From Croceivirga sp. (GTDB lineage: Bacteria; Bacteroidota; Bacteroidia; Flavobacteriales; Flavobacteriaceae), in NCBI GenBank assembly GCA_028284665.1, contig JANQRG010000033.1:62001-126000 (forward strand): a DNA stretch of 64,000 nt. Reading direction: 5' to 3'. The number at the start of each line of letters is the position of its first letter. The first letter of the stretch is position 1. The position numbers were made by a program, and so were the translations under genes. Under the pieces are notes generated by a model. It worked only from the letters and a program-made list of their open reading frames with translations. It did no database searches and was not told where the DNA came from. This document shows, piece after piece, positions 18,801 through 26,888 of this stretch.

Positions 18801-19057
18801 GTATAGGTGGTTCCTGAATTTGTAGTCTTCCATACCCCTCCGGATGCTACGGCCACATAGTATTCCTTAGGATTGCTGGGGTTTACCGCAAAATCAGCGA
18901 TTCTTCCCGAGGTAATTGCCGGTCCAATTGACCGGAAGCTTAGCCCACTTAAATTAAGACTTTCTTCTTTGTCATCGGAGGTTGTGCTTTTATTGCGTTG
19001 TGCAATGAGCGTAGCACAAAGCAATAGTACTAGTGGTAAGAGTATTGATTTTTTCAT
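15800..19057 (-). CDS. Exported sortilin/VPS10-like BNR propeller protein
   Basis: A protein of about 1085 residues from the ATG at 19057, chosen because the signal peptide MKKSILLPLV starts there; an ATG four codons upstream is also possible. It is built of many BNR/Asp-box blades (SxDGGxTW variants such as SVDGGQSW, TTDGGETW, SIDGGASW, SADGGKKW-like), forming one or two large propellers over residues 40-740. A C-terminal part (about 790-1085) holds an Ig-like beta domain and a helical coil. The family (sortilin- or glycosyl-hydrolase-like) is abundant in marine Bacteroidetes; no catalytic residue is assured. It is exported, probably to the periplasm or cell surface. Confidence 0.85.
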   Translation of the reverse strand: MKKSILLPLVLLLCATLIAQRNKSTTSDDKEESLNLSGLSFRSIGPAITSGRIADFAVNPSNPKEYYVAVASGGVWKTTNSGTTYTPVFDSQKSYSIGCVTMDPNNSNVIWVGSGENNNQRSVAYGDGIYKSVDGGQSWEHKGLTTSEHIGNIIVHPENSDVVFVAAIGPLWSSGGERGVYKTTDGGETWTAVLTIDEHTGVNEIVMDPRNPDILYASAFQRRRHVFTYLGGGPQSGIYKSIDGGASWVKVNKGLPKVDLGRIGLAIAPSNPETVYAIVEAAQDKGGFYRSLNGGASWTKQGKYNSSGNYYQEIVVDPLNENVIYGMDTWMQVSRDGGQTFKNLGEDFKHVDNHCLWIDPNDTDHLLAGCDGGIYETFDAAATWQFKANLPITQFYKVAVDNAKPFYFIYGGTQDNFSMGGPSRTTSGNGIANSEWFMTHGGDGFESAIDPENPNIVYAQSQYGYLVRYDKLSGEELGIQPQPRKDENAYRWNWDAPLQVSAHQPGRIFFAANKVFRSDDRGNSWQVISDDLTAQINRNALKVMGQVWSTDAVAKNRSTSPYGTIVAFSESPKNENLLYAGTDDGLIQVTEDGGANWRKVTGIKGVPNATYVNELMASKHDENVVYAAFNHHKYGDFKPYIYKSTDRGRTWSSISSDLPQRGSVYALEEDHVDPNLIFAGTEFGVFFSSDGGKKWLRLKAGLPTIAVRDIAIQEREEDLVLGTFGRGFYILDDYSSLRQVHKLENKTAELSPIRDAFAFEYRYPLGLPGKSFQGDDYYLGDNLGADAIFTYYIKEEISSKKEQRLDREKKTTDDNYPSYDVLKAEQNEEPPYLLFTITNSSGEVVRKLTTQPKKGVNRILWDLRLPSTNPITLKPPSFYNPFSGPDAGTLVPPGQYNVSMSRFVDGVFTELGAPVSFTVKSLNNAVLPAGDREELAAFQEEVLQMARSIKGLQRSIKEVNDEMGYIKKAIDRTLSAQEDLTLTYLEIRKKLAAIDEKVNGDRVAAQLDIDTPMPIAWRLGNIQYAMFYSTSETTKTNLESLQIVKEEFEPLRTQLRNLITSDLKGLQQQLEDNKAPYTPNRIMVD

Positions 19058-19311
19058 AAAGCGTATCATTTCCCGGTTTGGCTTAACAAACTACTAAATA
19101 TTTGGTAGTCGCTGAAATCAATTTTTTCTATGCACCCTGGCACTTCTGTTGATCCTAAAACATTTTAGGAATTTCTTAACCTCTTCCCTATTTCGGCATT
19201 TACCGCTAGCTGCTATTTCATTATACTGATTATAACATATTGTAATGGGGCAGGGAAGGAATTCTCTTTTAAATCATTATTTTAACAGTCCTAATTGACC
19301 AAGCCTTACCC

Positions 19312-21504
19312 ATGGAGGAACCTGTAAAAAAGCTTAAAAAGTTTGGCACTTTTGGGGGCGTCTTCACCCCTACCCTTTTGACCATCCTGGGCGTCATTAT
19401 GTACCTGCGCCTGGGTTGGGTAGTAGGTAATGCCGGATTATTGGGTACTTGGTTAATTATTGGGATTTCATTTTTGATCACCTTGTGCACAGCACTTTCC
19501 ATGTCCGCCATTACAACTAATATTCGTATTGGCGCAGGAGGCGCTTACGCTATAGTTTCCCAGGCTTTAGGCCTGGAAGTAGGTGGAAGCCTGGGGATAC
19601 CCCGATACATTTCGCAAGGCCTGGCGGTTACTATGTATATTTTTGGTTTTCGGGAAGGTTGGTTAGGGATCTTTCCAGGTCATAATGCCTTCCTGGTGGA
19701 TATTATCGTATTTGTGGTGCTCATCACCATTGCCTACATCAGCGCTAACCTCGCCATCAAGACACAGTATATCATTATGGGTATTATTGCGCTTTCGTTG
19801 ATTTCCATCGTCATTGCGGCCTACGAGGGTTCTATGACCATCCCTACCAGTGAGGCCTTGGGTTGGGGATCGTTTAAGGGCGCTATGGAGACTGATTTCC
19901 GTGGCAGCAATTTCTGGCTGGTATTTGCCGTCTTCTTTCCTGCCGCAACGGGCATAATGGCCGGAGCTAATATGTCCGGGGAATTGAAGGACCCAAAACG
20001 CAGTATTCCCTCAGGTACATTGTGGGCCATAGGTGTCAGTTTTATAATCTACATGCTCATTGCCTTTTGGATTGCACGAAGTGCCACAGAATATGAATTG
20101 CTACACAACTATTACATCATGGTCGAAAAGGCCTACATAGGTCCGTTGATCCTGGCAGGAATACTGGGCGCTACTTTTTCTTCCGCCCTGGCCTCTATTG
20201 TGGGCTCCTCTCGTATCCTTTTTGCGATGGGGGAACATAAGGTGCTGCCCTTCTCTAATTTCCTGGCGGGGCAAAGTGCCAATGGGCAACCTCGAAATGC
20301 TATGATCGTTACCGGGATTCTCATTTTTGTGACCCTTTTATTGCGGAATATCAATGCAGTGGCACCTTTAGTGACCCTCTTCTTTCTGATTACCTATGCC
20401 ATGATCAATATTGTGGTAATTATCGAGCAAAATCTTGGGCTGATCAGTTACCGCCCACTGTTCAAGATCCACCACTGGGTACCCTGGTTCGGACTGGTAT
20501 CTTCCGTATTTGCCATGTTTATTATCAATCCTACGGTCAGTTTGATCTCCATCATGATCGTTTTAATGGTCTACTGGTACTTATCCCGTCAAAATTTGGA
20601 AACCCCTTTTGAAGATGTCCGTTCAGGCCTGTTTTTTTCCTTTGCGGAATGGGCAGCCAAACATACCTGGGGGATGAAAAAGATGCAGCAACGTGCCTGG
20701 AAGGCAAATTTGATGGTACCGGTCCGGGATATCAATGGATTGCGGGGCACTTTTGAGTTCTTGAGAAACATCGCCAAGCCCAGGGGTTCCATAAAACTAT
20801 TGGGTATTGAATCCTATTCGGAAACCAGCACATTGGCCGAAGAACTGGAAGTCATTTCCTCGGCCTTTAGGGAAAAGGAGGTCTTCTCCTCTTCTTCGGT
20901 AATCCATACCCAAGAGTTCGCCAAGGGGATTAATTATGGCAACCAGGCGCTCCAGGGGGCTTTTTTCCGACCGAACATTATCTTTTTGAATCTTCAACAT
21001 CACGATGATTATGAAACCGAATTACGGCCTGTTATGAAGGAAGCAATTCGCCTGGAAGTGGGGGTGTTATTGTTTTTATCCCATCCTACGGCACTTATGG
21101 GGCAACGCAATACGATCAATGTTTGGGTGAGTGACCGAAGATCAAATTGGGACCTGGGTTGGGATATCGGCAACCTGGACCTTTCCATGCTAGTGGCCTA
21201 CAAACTGAAGATGAACTGGGGGGCTCGTATTCGCATCATCACTGTGATTCGAGACCCTAAAGAGGAAGACAATGCCCGCAAATTTTTGAAGCTATTGATC
21301 AATCTTGCACGATTACCGGAAACGCTTACCGAAGTACATGTCGGGGACTTCCATTCGGTAGTCCGCAAAGCACCTACTGCCGACCTGAATATTTTTGGCA
21401 TGGATGCCGACCTAAAATTTGAATTCGTAGAGGAAATGTCGGCCAAAACACAAAGCTCCTGTTTATTTGTAAAGGACTCCGGGCACGAGAGTATTTTAGC
21501 CTGA
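19312..21504 (+). CDS. SLC12-type cation-chloride / amino-acid permease
   Basis: A 730-residue transporter of the APC superfamily. About 12 membrane helices cover residues 15-435, starting with the signature GVFTPTLLTILGVIMYLRLG of cation-chloride cotransporters. A cytoplasmic C-terminal domain of about 280 residues follows, as in SLC12 proteins. Bacterial members move amino acids or ions; the substrate cannot be assigned here. It stands alone between a long upstream gap and the cold-shock genes, which are convergent with it. Confidence 0.85.
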   Translation: MEEPVKKLKKFGTFGGVFTPTLLTILGVIMYLRLGWVVGNAGLLGTWLIIGISFLITLCTALSMSAITTNIRIGAGGAYAIVSQALGLEVGGSLGIPRYISQGLAVTMYIFGFREGWLGIFPGHNAFLVDIIVFVVLITIAYISANLAIKTQYIIMGIIALSLISIVIAAYEGSMTIPTSEALGWGSFKGAMETDFRGSNFWLVFAVFFPAATGIMAGANMSGELKDPKRSIPSGTLWAIGVSFIIYMLIAFWIARSATEYELLHNYYIMVEKAYIGPLILAGILGATFSSALASIVGSSRILFAMGEHKVLPFSNFLAGQSANGQPRNAMIVTGILIFVTLLLRNINAVAPLVTLFFLITYAMINIVVIIEQNLGLISYRPLFKIHHWVPWFGLVSSVFAMFIINPTVSLISIMIVLMVYWYLSRQNLETPFEDVRSGLFFSFAEWAAKHTWGMKKMQQRAWKANLMVPVRDINGLRGTFEFLRNIAKPRGSIKLLGIESYSETSTLAEELEVISSAFREKEVFSSSSVIHTQEFAKGINYGNQALQGAFFRPNIIFLNLQHHDDYETELRPVMKEAIRLEVGVLLFLSHPTALMGQRNTINVWVSDRRSNWDLGWDIGNLDLSMLVAYKLKMNWGARIRIITVIRDPKEEDNARKFLKLLINLARLPETLTEVHVGDFHSVVRKAPTADLNIFGMDADLKFEFVEEMSAKTQSSCLFVKDSGHESILA

Positions 21505-21572
21505 TCTTACAGGGATACATCTATGCCGCCCTTTCTGATTGGACCAGCGTAGTGAATTCCTATAAAACGATG

Positions 21573-22025
21573 CTATTTATCTATTAAGGTAACCTTTACG
21601 GCATTCAACCCTTTTGGTCCCATTTCCAATTCAAAACTTACGCGATCATTTTCGTTGATCTCATCCACCAGTCCACTCACATGGCAAAAGTACTTTTCAT
21701 TGTTCTCGGTGTCTATTATAAATCCGAAGCCTTTAGAGTGGTCAAAAAAGGAAACTTTACCCGTGCGTACAGGGTCTTCTTCAACTTCCTCTTTTTTGGG
21801 AATACCCAATACGATGTCCTCAGCCTCTATAGCAGCCTTTTCAGAGGGATCCGGAGGGGTATCCGTTAAGTTCCCATATTGGTCTACATACGCAAAAGGG
21901 ATTCCGCCATCACCTTCTTTTGCTTCCGCTTTCCGTGCAGCTCTCTTTTTTTGTTTTTCTTCTCTTTTCTTAGCGCGTTGTTTTTCCTTTTCGCGCTTGT
22001 TAAAGGATTGTTGCGATTTTGCCAT
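21573..22025 (-). CDS. Cold-shock-domain protein with basic N-terminal extension
   Basis: A 150-residue protein. Residues 1-37 are almost all Lys, Arg and Glu (KKREEKQKKRAARKAEAKE), a likely nucleic-acid-binding or coiled tail. Residues 85-150 are a cold-shock OB-fold with RNP1 KGFGFI and RNP2 FCHVSG. It would bind single-stranded RNA or DNA. It lies downstream of a classic Csp gene on the same strand, but that gene has its own terminator, so it is likely transcribed separately. Confidence 0.88.
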   Translation of the reverse strand: MAKSQQSFNKREKEKQRAKKREEKQKKRAARKAEAKEGDGGIPFAYVDQYGNLTDTPPDPSEKAAIEAEDIVLGIPKKEEVEEDPVRTGKVSFFDHSKGFGFIIDTENNEKYFCHVSGLVDEINENDRVSFELEMGPKGLNAVKVTLIDK

Positions 22026-22083
22026 AGATTTTATTCTGGCTAAAAGTTAAGATTTAAATTGTCAATATAAAATGATAAAAAAC

Positions 22084-22111
22084 AAAAAAGCCCATCCGTT
22101 ACCGGATAGGC
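22084..22111 (-). terminator. Intrinsic terminator of the short Csp gene
   Basis: Read on the minus strand, GCCTATCCG-GTAA-CGGATGGGC (one T-G pair) is followed by TTTTTTG. It starts 25 bases after the stop codon of the gene at 22136 and separates it from the longer cold-shock gene. Confidence 0.85.
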
Positions 22112-22135
22112 CCTCTAAACTTAGGATATTTATCT

Positions 22136-22327
22136 TCAGATGACCCTTACGTTTACTGCATTCAATCCCTTTTTACCTTGCTCTAAATCAAACTCAACGC
22201 GGTCACCTTCGCGAACTTCGTCAATTAATCCAGAAACATGTACAAAATGTTCTCTGTCTTCACCCTCTTCGTTAATAAAACCGAATCCTTTGGTGCTGTT
22301 AAAGAACTTTACTGTTCCTTTACTCAT
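22136..22327 (-). CDS. Cold-shock protein (CspA family)
   Basis: A 63-residue single-domain cold-shock protein with RNP1 KGFGFI and RNP2 FVHVSG. It binds single-stranded RNA and melts secondary structure. It is the usual length for the family. A promoter of Bacteroidetes type and an intrinsic terminator frame it, so it is a monocistronic gene. Confidence 0.93.
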   Translation of the reverse strand: MSKGTVKFFNSTKGFGFINEEGEDREHFVHVSGLIDEVREGDRVEFDLEQGKKGLNAVNVRVI

Positions 22328-22696
22328 TATACTTATATTAAAAATTTATAGTGATGCAAAGGTGAGTCTATTATTCCGGTTATCAACCATTTATTTCGAT
22401 TTTTTTAGAGATCGGTTAAAAGTAGTGTCTTATGGCTTGGGATTCCGGTTAACCTTTTCTGCATGGGGATTACTATGGGAACCTTTGTACACCTTCTTGG
22501 TTTTCTTCACAATTACTTACAGCAAAACATCGTTAGTAGCCTATACGATTACTTTTGTGGTAGCGCATTGATTAGGTGTTACGGGATAGCTGAACGATCA
22601 ACATTTCTTTGGGAAGTATCCTCAAGTATTTTAAAGATCAAATGGATTCTATTTCTTTATGTGAACCATTAACGCGTTTGTATTAAATACCATTAG
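22328..22696. other. Intergenic gap between divergent genes
   Basis: About 370 bases. Apart from the Csp promoter I see no feature. Two plus-strand frames (22140-22571 and 22463-22672) cross it but have no family signature; the first runs antisense through the Csp gene. A long 5' leader for the sensor kinase gene is possible. Confidence 0.4.
22357..22386 (-). promoter_or_regulatory. Bacteroidetes-type promoter of the Csp gene
   Basis: On the minus strand, TTG is followed after exactly 19 bases by CACCTTTG, close to the consensus TTTG-N19-TAnnTTTG of Bacteroidetes housekeeping sigma factors (CA in place of TA). It would give a 5' leader of about 20-25 bases. Confidence 0.45.
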
Positions 22697-25600
22697 ATGA
22701 ACATATTAAAAGACGTTCTACTACTATTCATAGTCGCTTTTTTCACAGAGGTTCTTTCCGCTCAATCTCCAAAGGACGCCCTTGCCTTTCAACACATCAG
22801 AACGGGAATGTCGCAGAGTTCCGCTACTCAGATTTTTGAAGATAGCCAGGGATTTCTTTGGGTGGGCACACCAAATGGTCTCAATAAATTTGACGGTACC
22901 GATTTCCAGGTGTTTGAAAAAAGTGAGGCCGGGGGTCCCGGATTAACAGACGGCTATGTAGAGTGTATTTATGAAGATGCTGAAGGACTGCTGTATATCG
23001 GAACAAATCAAGGTTTAAATCTGTACGACCGGAAAGTTAACCAAGTAAAGCCCTACCCTTTCAAGGCAAAGGGGGAATTTTTGCAAACCAAATACATCAG
23101 TGCAATTGCCCGGTCCGATGACTTCCTATGGCTGGGTACGGATAATAGTGGGGTGTATCGGTATCATATCAAAACAGGGGAAACCCAGCAAGTTATTTTT
23201 GATGAGATTGACAAAGGCGGTCCCAGTAATCATTTCATCGTTGCCCTGTTTCCTTTGGAGCCGGATAAACTGCTCCTGGTCACTCAAGTTTCGGTTTACC
23301 TTATTAACAATGAACTCCAGGTGGTCTCGCAAATACCAAAGCCGCAAGATCTCAGTAGCGCCCTACGTATTTCCGCAACAAAATATTACCTCGGTTCTCA
23401 CGACGGACAACTGATTACCCTCCAAATACAGCCGGATTACACCTTACTTGTCGATCCTGTTACCATATGCCCGGGCTACTCGATTTTGTCCCTGGCTGAA
23501 GATGAACAAGGTACCATTTGGCTGGGTAGTGAAAATGCCGGTTTGTCCCTGTACTCCCCAAAAGACAAGACAGTATCTGGCATAATGGCCGATGAAACAC
23601 GACCCTATTCCATTTCGAGCAACTCTATTTGGTCCATTCATAAGTCCAAAAATGGGGTCATGTGGTTGGGGCCTTTTAAAAAAGGGCTCAGTTTCTATGA
23701 TCCGGAATACTACAAGTTTGTACACTATAAAACAGATCCCTTTAATGAAGCTGCCCTAAATAACAATTTGGTAAACCGTTTTCTTGATGCCGAAAAGGGG
23801 AATCTCTGGATAGGAACGGATGGAGGAGGGTTGAACTATTGGGATAGAGCCGCCAATACCTTTGAAGCCTATTCCCGCGATACTAGAAAACTGAATACAA
23901 ATGTAGTCCTTGCGCTGCTTAAGGATAACAAAAATCAGCTTTGGATAGGTTCCTGGGCCAATGGCTTGGCGATAATGGACCTGGAGACCCAGAACTACAC
24001 CGTATGGAACCGAAACAATTCTTTTTTGGGGTCCAATAACGTAACCGATATTTTGCAGGATCGCAAAGGAAGGATCTGGATTGCTACACTATTTGGAGGA
24101 GTGCATGTGTACTATCCGGAAAGTGGAGCTCATAAACATGTGAGTGTTCGTTCTGAGAAAGATGGTTCGGAGGTGATAACTGTAGCCCGTTTGTTAGAAG
24201 ATGACCAAGGACAGATTTGGGTGGGATCACAGACTTCCGGGTTGTTTCGCTTGGTGGAAAAGAATGATAAATGGGTCCCTTTGCATTACCATACCCTACA
24301 TAAAAAACGATCTATAAGTAATGACTTTGTAAACACCCTAATACAGGATGAAGCCGGTACGCTTTGGGTAGGCACACAGGCTGGTTTGAACCGGTACTTA
24401 CCGGAATCGGATTCCTTTGTTTCCATTACAAAAAAGGATGGGCTAATTAATGATGCTATCAAAGGAATTATCCGGGACAATGAAGGGTTTTTATGGCTCA
24501 GCACTGGGAAGGGAATAGTCCGGTACAATGCCACTGAAGGTAGCTTTGTAAATTACGATAGGGACGACGGGCTCCAGGGAAATGAGTTTAATGCGGCTGC
24601 TTTTTACAAAACGAAAGCTGGGGAGTTGCTTTTTGGGGGCAGTAATGGCTTTAATATTTTTACACCTTCGTCCGTGAAGAAAAGGCAAGATATTCCAAAG
24701 ATCTACATTTCCGGTTTACAACTTTTTAATCAACCGATAACGCCCAATGACGCCTCAGGAATACTCAAACGTGACATCAGTCAGACGGATACCTTAGTCT
24801 TAGCCTACAACCAGGATGTGGTAAATTTTGAGTTCCAAGCCCTTACCTATCGTCATCCGGAACGGGTGAATTTTGCCTATTTTTTAGAGGGGTTCGAAGA
24901 GGAGTGGAACAACGTGGGAAATGATCCTCATGCTACCTATACCAATCTTAATCCCGGAGACTACACGCTGCGGATAAAATCTACGAACTCCGATGGGGTT
25001 TGGGTGAACAATGAAACCCAGCTTTATATTAAGGTGACCCCGCCGTATTGGAAAACCTGGTGGTTCAGAACATTGATAATCACTGCAGGAGTACTGTTCA
25101 TTTATTTGCTGTATTCCTTGAGAATACGGAATTTAAAACGATATCAGACACGGCTGGAACAGCAAATTGACCAACGCACCTCAGAATTACAGTTGAAACA
25201 CCAAAAACTGATAGACGCTGCGGACAAACTCACAGAGCGAAATGAAGAAATACAGCGCTTTGCATTTGCCGTCTCCCATGACCTAAAAAGTCCTTTAAAT
25301 AGTATTAAAGGTATCGCGAGTTTAATTCCTATGGAAATAGACCTAAATACTTATCCAGACATGGCGGAGTACATTAAGTATATTGATGAGACTTGCGACA
25401 CCATGAACACCTTGATTACCGATATCACCAAAATTGCCAAATTGGGAAAGATCGAAAACAAAATGGAATTGCTCAACACCAATGAAATTGTGGAAATGGC
25501 TAGTAATCTGGTACAAGGTAGACTTAGCACTTCTAACGCCAAACTCTACATTGGCAAAAACCTTCCGGAAATTATCGGTGATAAAAACCGTATTCTCCAG

Positions 25601-25966
25601 GTATTTGAAAATCTCCTCGATAACGCCATAAAGTATATGGGTGACCAGGAAGACCCCCTAATCCGAGTGGAGGCAAAAACGCAAGGAAGTAAAAATCAAT
25701 TTCTGGTCATCGATAATGGCTCCGGAATGGACGAAATCGCCCTGAAAAAACTATTTACACCTTTTGAACGCTTTGACGGTAGCGTTGAGGGCTCAGGCCT
25801 TGGGCTATATATGGTAAAGAAGATCGTAGAATCGCACCAGGGCCATATTACCGCGGTATCCGATGGTAAAGGAAAGGGTACCACCTTTATCGTTACCTTA
25901 CCCGCAGTAGAAAAGTCAGCTACTCAATTTGCTGCCCAAAAGGAATCAAAACGGTTGCGTTCCTAA
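22697..25966 (+). CDS. Two-component-regulator-propeller histidine kinase
   Basis: A 1089-residue sensor kinase. After a signal peptide (1-23) come two seven-bladed-type propellers made of 'regulator propeller' units (repeats such as DSQGFLWVGT, DAEGLLYIGT, DNKNQLWIGS; about 30-700), then a Y_Y_Y immunoglobulin-like domain (about 705-790), one membrane helix (about 797-815), a coil, HisKA with SHDLKSPLN (His861) and an HATPase with DNAIKY, DNGSGM and GSGLGLYMV. Unlike the hybrid kinases of polysaccharide loci it has no receiver or AraC domain, so its partner regulator is elsewhere. No carbohydrate-utilisation genes lie nearby; the ligand is unknown. Confidence 0.9.
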   Translation: MNILKDVLLLFIVAFFTEVLSAQSPKDALAFQHIRTGMSQSSATQIFEDSQGFLWVGTPNGLNKFDGTDFQVFEKSEAGGPGLTDGYVECIYEDAEGLLYIGTNQGLNLYDRKVNQVKPYPFKAKGEFLQTKYISAIARSDDFLWLGTDNSGVYRYHIKTGETQQVIFDEIDKGGPSNHFIVALFPLEPDKLLLVTQVSVYLINNELQVVSQIPKPQDLSSALRISATKYYLGSHDGQLITLQIQPDYTLLVDPVTICPGYSILSLAEDEQGTIWLGSENAGLSLYSPKDKTVSGIMADETRPYSISSNSIWSIHKSKNGVMWLGPFKKGLSFYDPEYYKFVHYKTDPFNEAALNNNLVNRFLDAEKGNLWIGTDGGGLNYWDRAANTFEAYSRDTRKLNTNVVLALLKDNKNQLWIGSWANGLAIMDLETQNYTVWNRNNSFLGSNNVTDILQDRKGRIWIATLFGGVHVYYPESGAHKHVSVRSEKDGSEVITVARLLEDDQGQIWVGSQTSGLFRLVEKNDKWVPLHYHTLHKKRSISNDFVNTLIQDEAGTLWVGTQAGLNRYLPESDSFVSITKKDGLINDAIKGIIRDNEGFLWLSTGKGIVRYNATEGSFVNYDRDDGLQGNEFNAAAFYKTKAGELLFGGSNGFNIFTPSSVKKRQDIPKIYISGLQLFNQPITPNDASGILKRDISQTDTLVLAYNQDVVNFEFQALTYRHPERVNFAYFLEGFEEEWNNVGNDPHATYTNLNPGDYTLRIKSTNSDGVWVNNETQLYIKVTPPYWKTWWFRTLIITAGVLFIYLLYSLRIRNLKRYQTRLEQQIDQRTSELQLKHQKLIDAADKLTERNEEIQRFAFAVSHDLKSPLNSIKGIASLIPMEIDLNTYPDMAEYIKYIDETCDTMNTLITDITKIAKLGKIENKMELLNTNEIVEMASNLVQGRLSTSNAKLYIGKNLPEIIGDKNRILQVFENLLDNAIKYMGDQEDPLIRVEAKTQGSKNQFLVIDNGSGMDEIALKKLFTPFERFDGSVEGSGLGLYMVKKIVESHQGHITAVSDGKGKGTTFIVTLPAVEKSATQFAAQKESKRLRS

Positions 25967-26052
25967 TTGCTGTCGTAGTATGCCGGAGGTGGCGTCTTAA
26001 GTCAAATCCTCCTACCAAAAATTGGGGTTATCTTTATACAAATTGCATCGCC

Positions 26053-26883
26053 ATGAAAATCCGTGCATTTACCCTACTAATGGGCTTGTTTTGGTCTTCT
26101 TTTTTAGGAATGTATGCCCAGGACATTCGTTTTGATACCTCCAACGACCTGTTATTAGCACAATTTGATTGTAAAACTGATGTCGATGATCTACACACAG
26201 TGGCCGCATTGGCAACAGTCTTACACCATCCGGAGTATCGGAACATCAACTACCATGCAGTAGCAGGTGCCTATGGGATTCAAGAGGGGGCTTATGTCCT
26301 TCCCAATGAACTATTCCAGTTGGCCTTTGGTACCCGTTGGTCCGATGCGCACAAAGAAGGGAATATAGCGATACAGGAAGTCCTTACACTTGTGGAGGAA
26401 GTGATGGAACAGGGCGGCAATATCTGGATAGCAGAAGCCGGTCAGTCCGATTTTTCGGCACGATGGATTCGCGTGTTATTGGCACTTCGTCCCGGATTAA
26501 ACACAAAACAACGTATTCACATCGTACAGCATAGCGATTGGAACGAGGAGGTGACCTCTGCGGAAAACCTGGAATTTGTAAAGAAAGTAACGGATTACAG
26601 AAAGATCCCCGATGGAAATGTTGTAGGAAACGGTACTCCCGGCTTTCGTTCAGATGAAATTATCGATTGGAGAGACCACATTGAGGACACCAGACTTGTA
26701 GCGATTTGGGAAACCGCTTTGCGTATCGGGAACCGGTACAATGGAAAAGAAGGTCGGTATCTGAATACTTCAATCGCAAATGGAGGCCTGGATTTTTCCG
26801 ATTTGTCCGAAACCTGCTATCTGCTGCATCTGGATGCTTTACAGGATGCTAATGCTTTTTTTGCCTTTTTTACAGACAAATAA
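26053..26883 (+). CDS. Exported nucleoside-hydrolase-like protein
   Basis: A 276-residue protein with a signal peptide (ends near YAQ-D). The start of the mature part, AQFDCKTDVDDLHTVAAL, resembles the metal-binding DxDPGxDD loop of inosine-uridine nucleoside hydrolases, followed by the usual helix. Two of the metal Asp are kept (the DD), but Lys replaces the second loop Asp. A later HSDWNE could be the catalytic His region. It may act on a sugar or nucleoside in the periplasm, or have lost that activity. It stops five bases before the convergent protease gene ends. Confidence 0.6.
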   Translation: MKIRAFTLLMGLFWSSFLGMYAQDIRFDTSNDLLLAQFDCKTDVDDLHTVAALATVLHHPEYRNINYHAVAGAYGIQEGAYVLPNELFQLAFGTRWSDAHKEGNIAIQEVLTLVEEVMEQGGNIWIAEAGQSDFSARWIRVLLALRPGLNTKQRIHIVQHSDWNEEVTSAENLEFVKKVTDYRKIPDGNVVGNGTPGFRSDEIIDWRDHIEDTRLVAIWETALRIGNRYNGKEGRYLNTSIANGGLDFSDLSETCYLLHLDALQDANAFFAFFTDK

Positions 26884-26888
26884 GGCGG

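Noticed and set aside
22140-22571. Plus-strand frame antisense to the Csp gene and into its upstream gap
   Set aside because: It is antisense to a clear gene for half its length and has no family signature. The hydrophobic tail is likely chance.
22697-25966. Polysaccharide-utilisation hybrid two-component system
   Set aside because: The kinase lacks receiver and HTH domains and no SusC/SusD or glycoside hydrolase gene is nearby.
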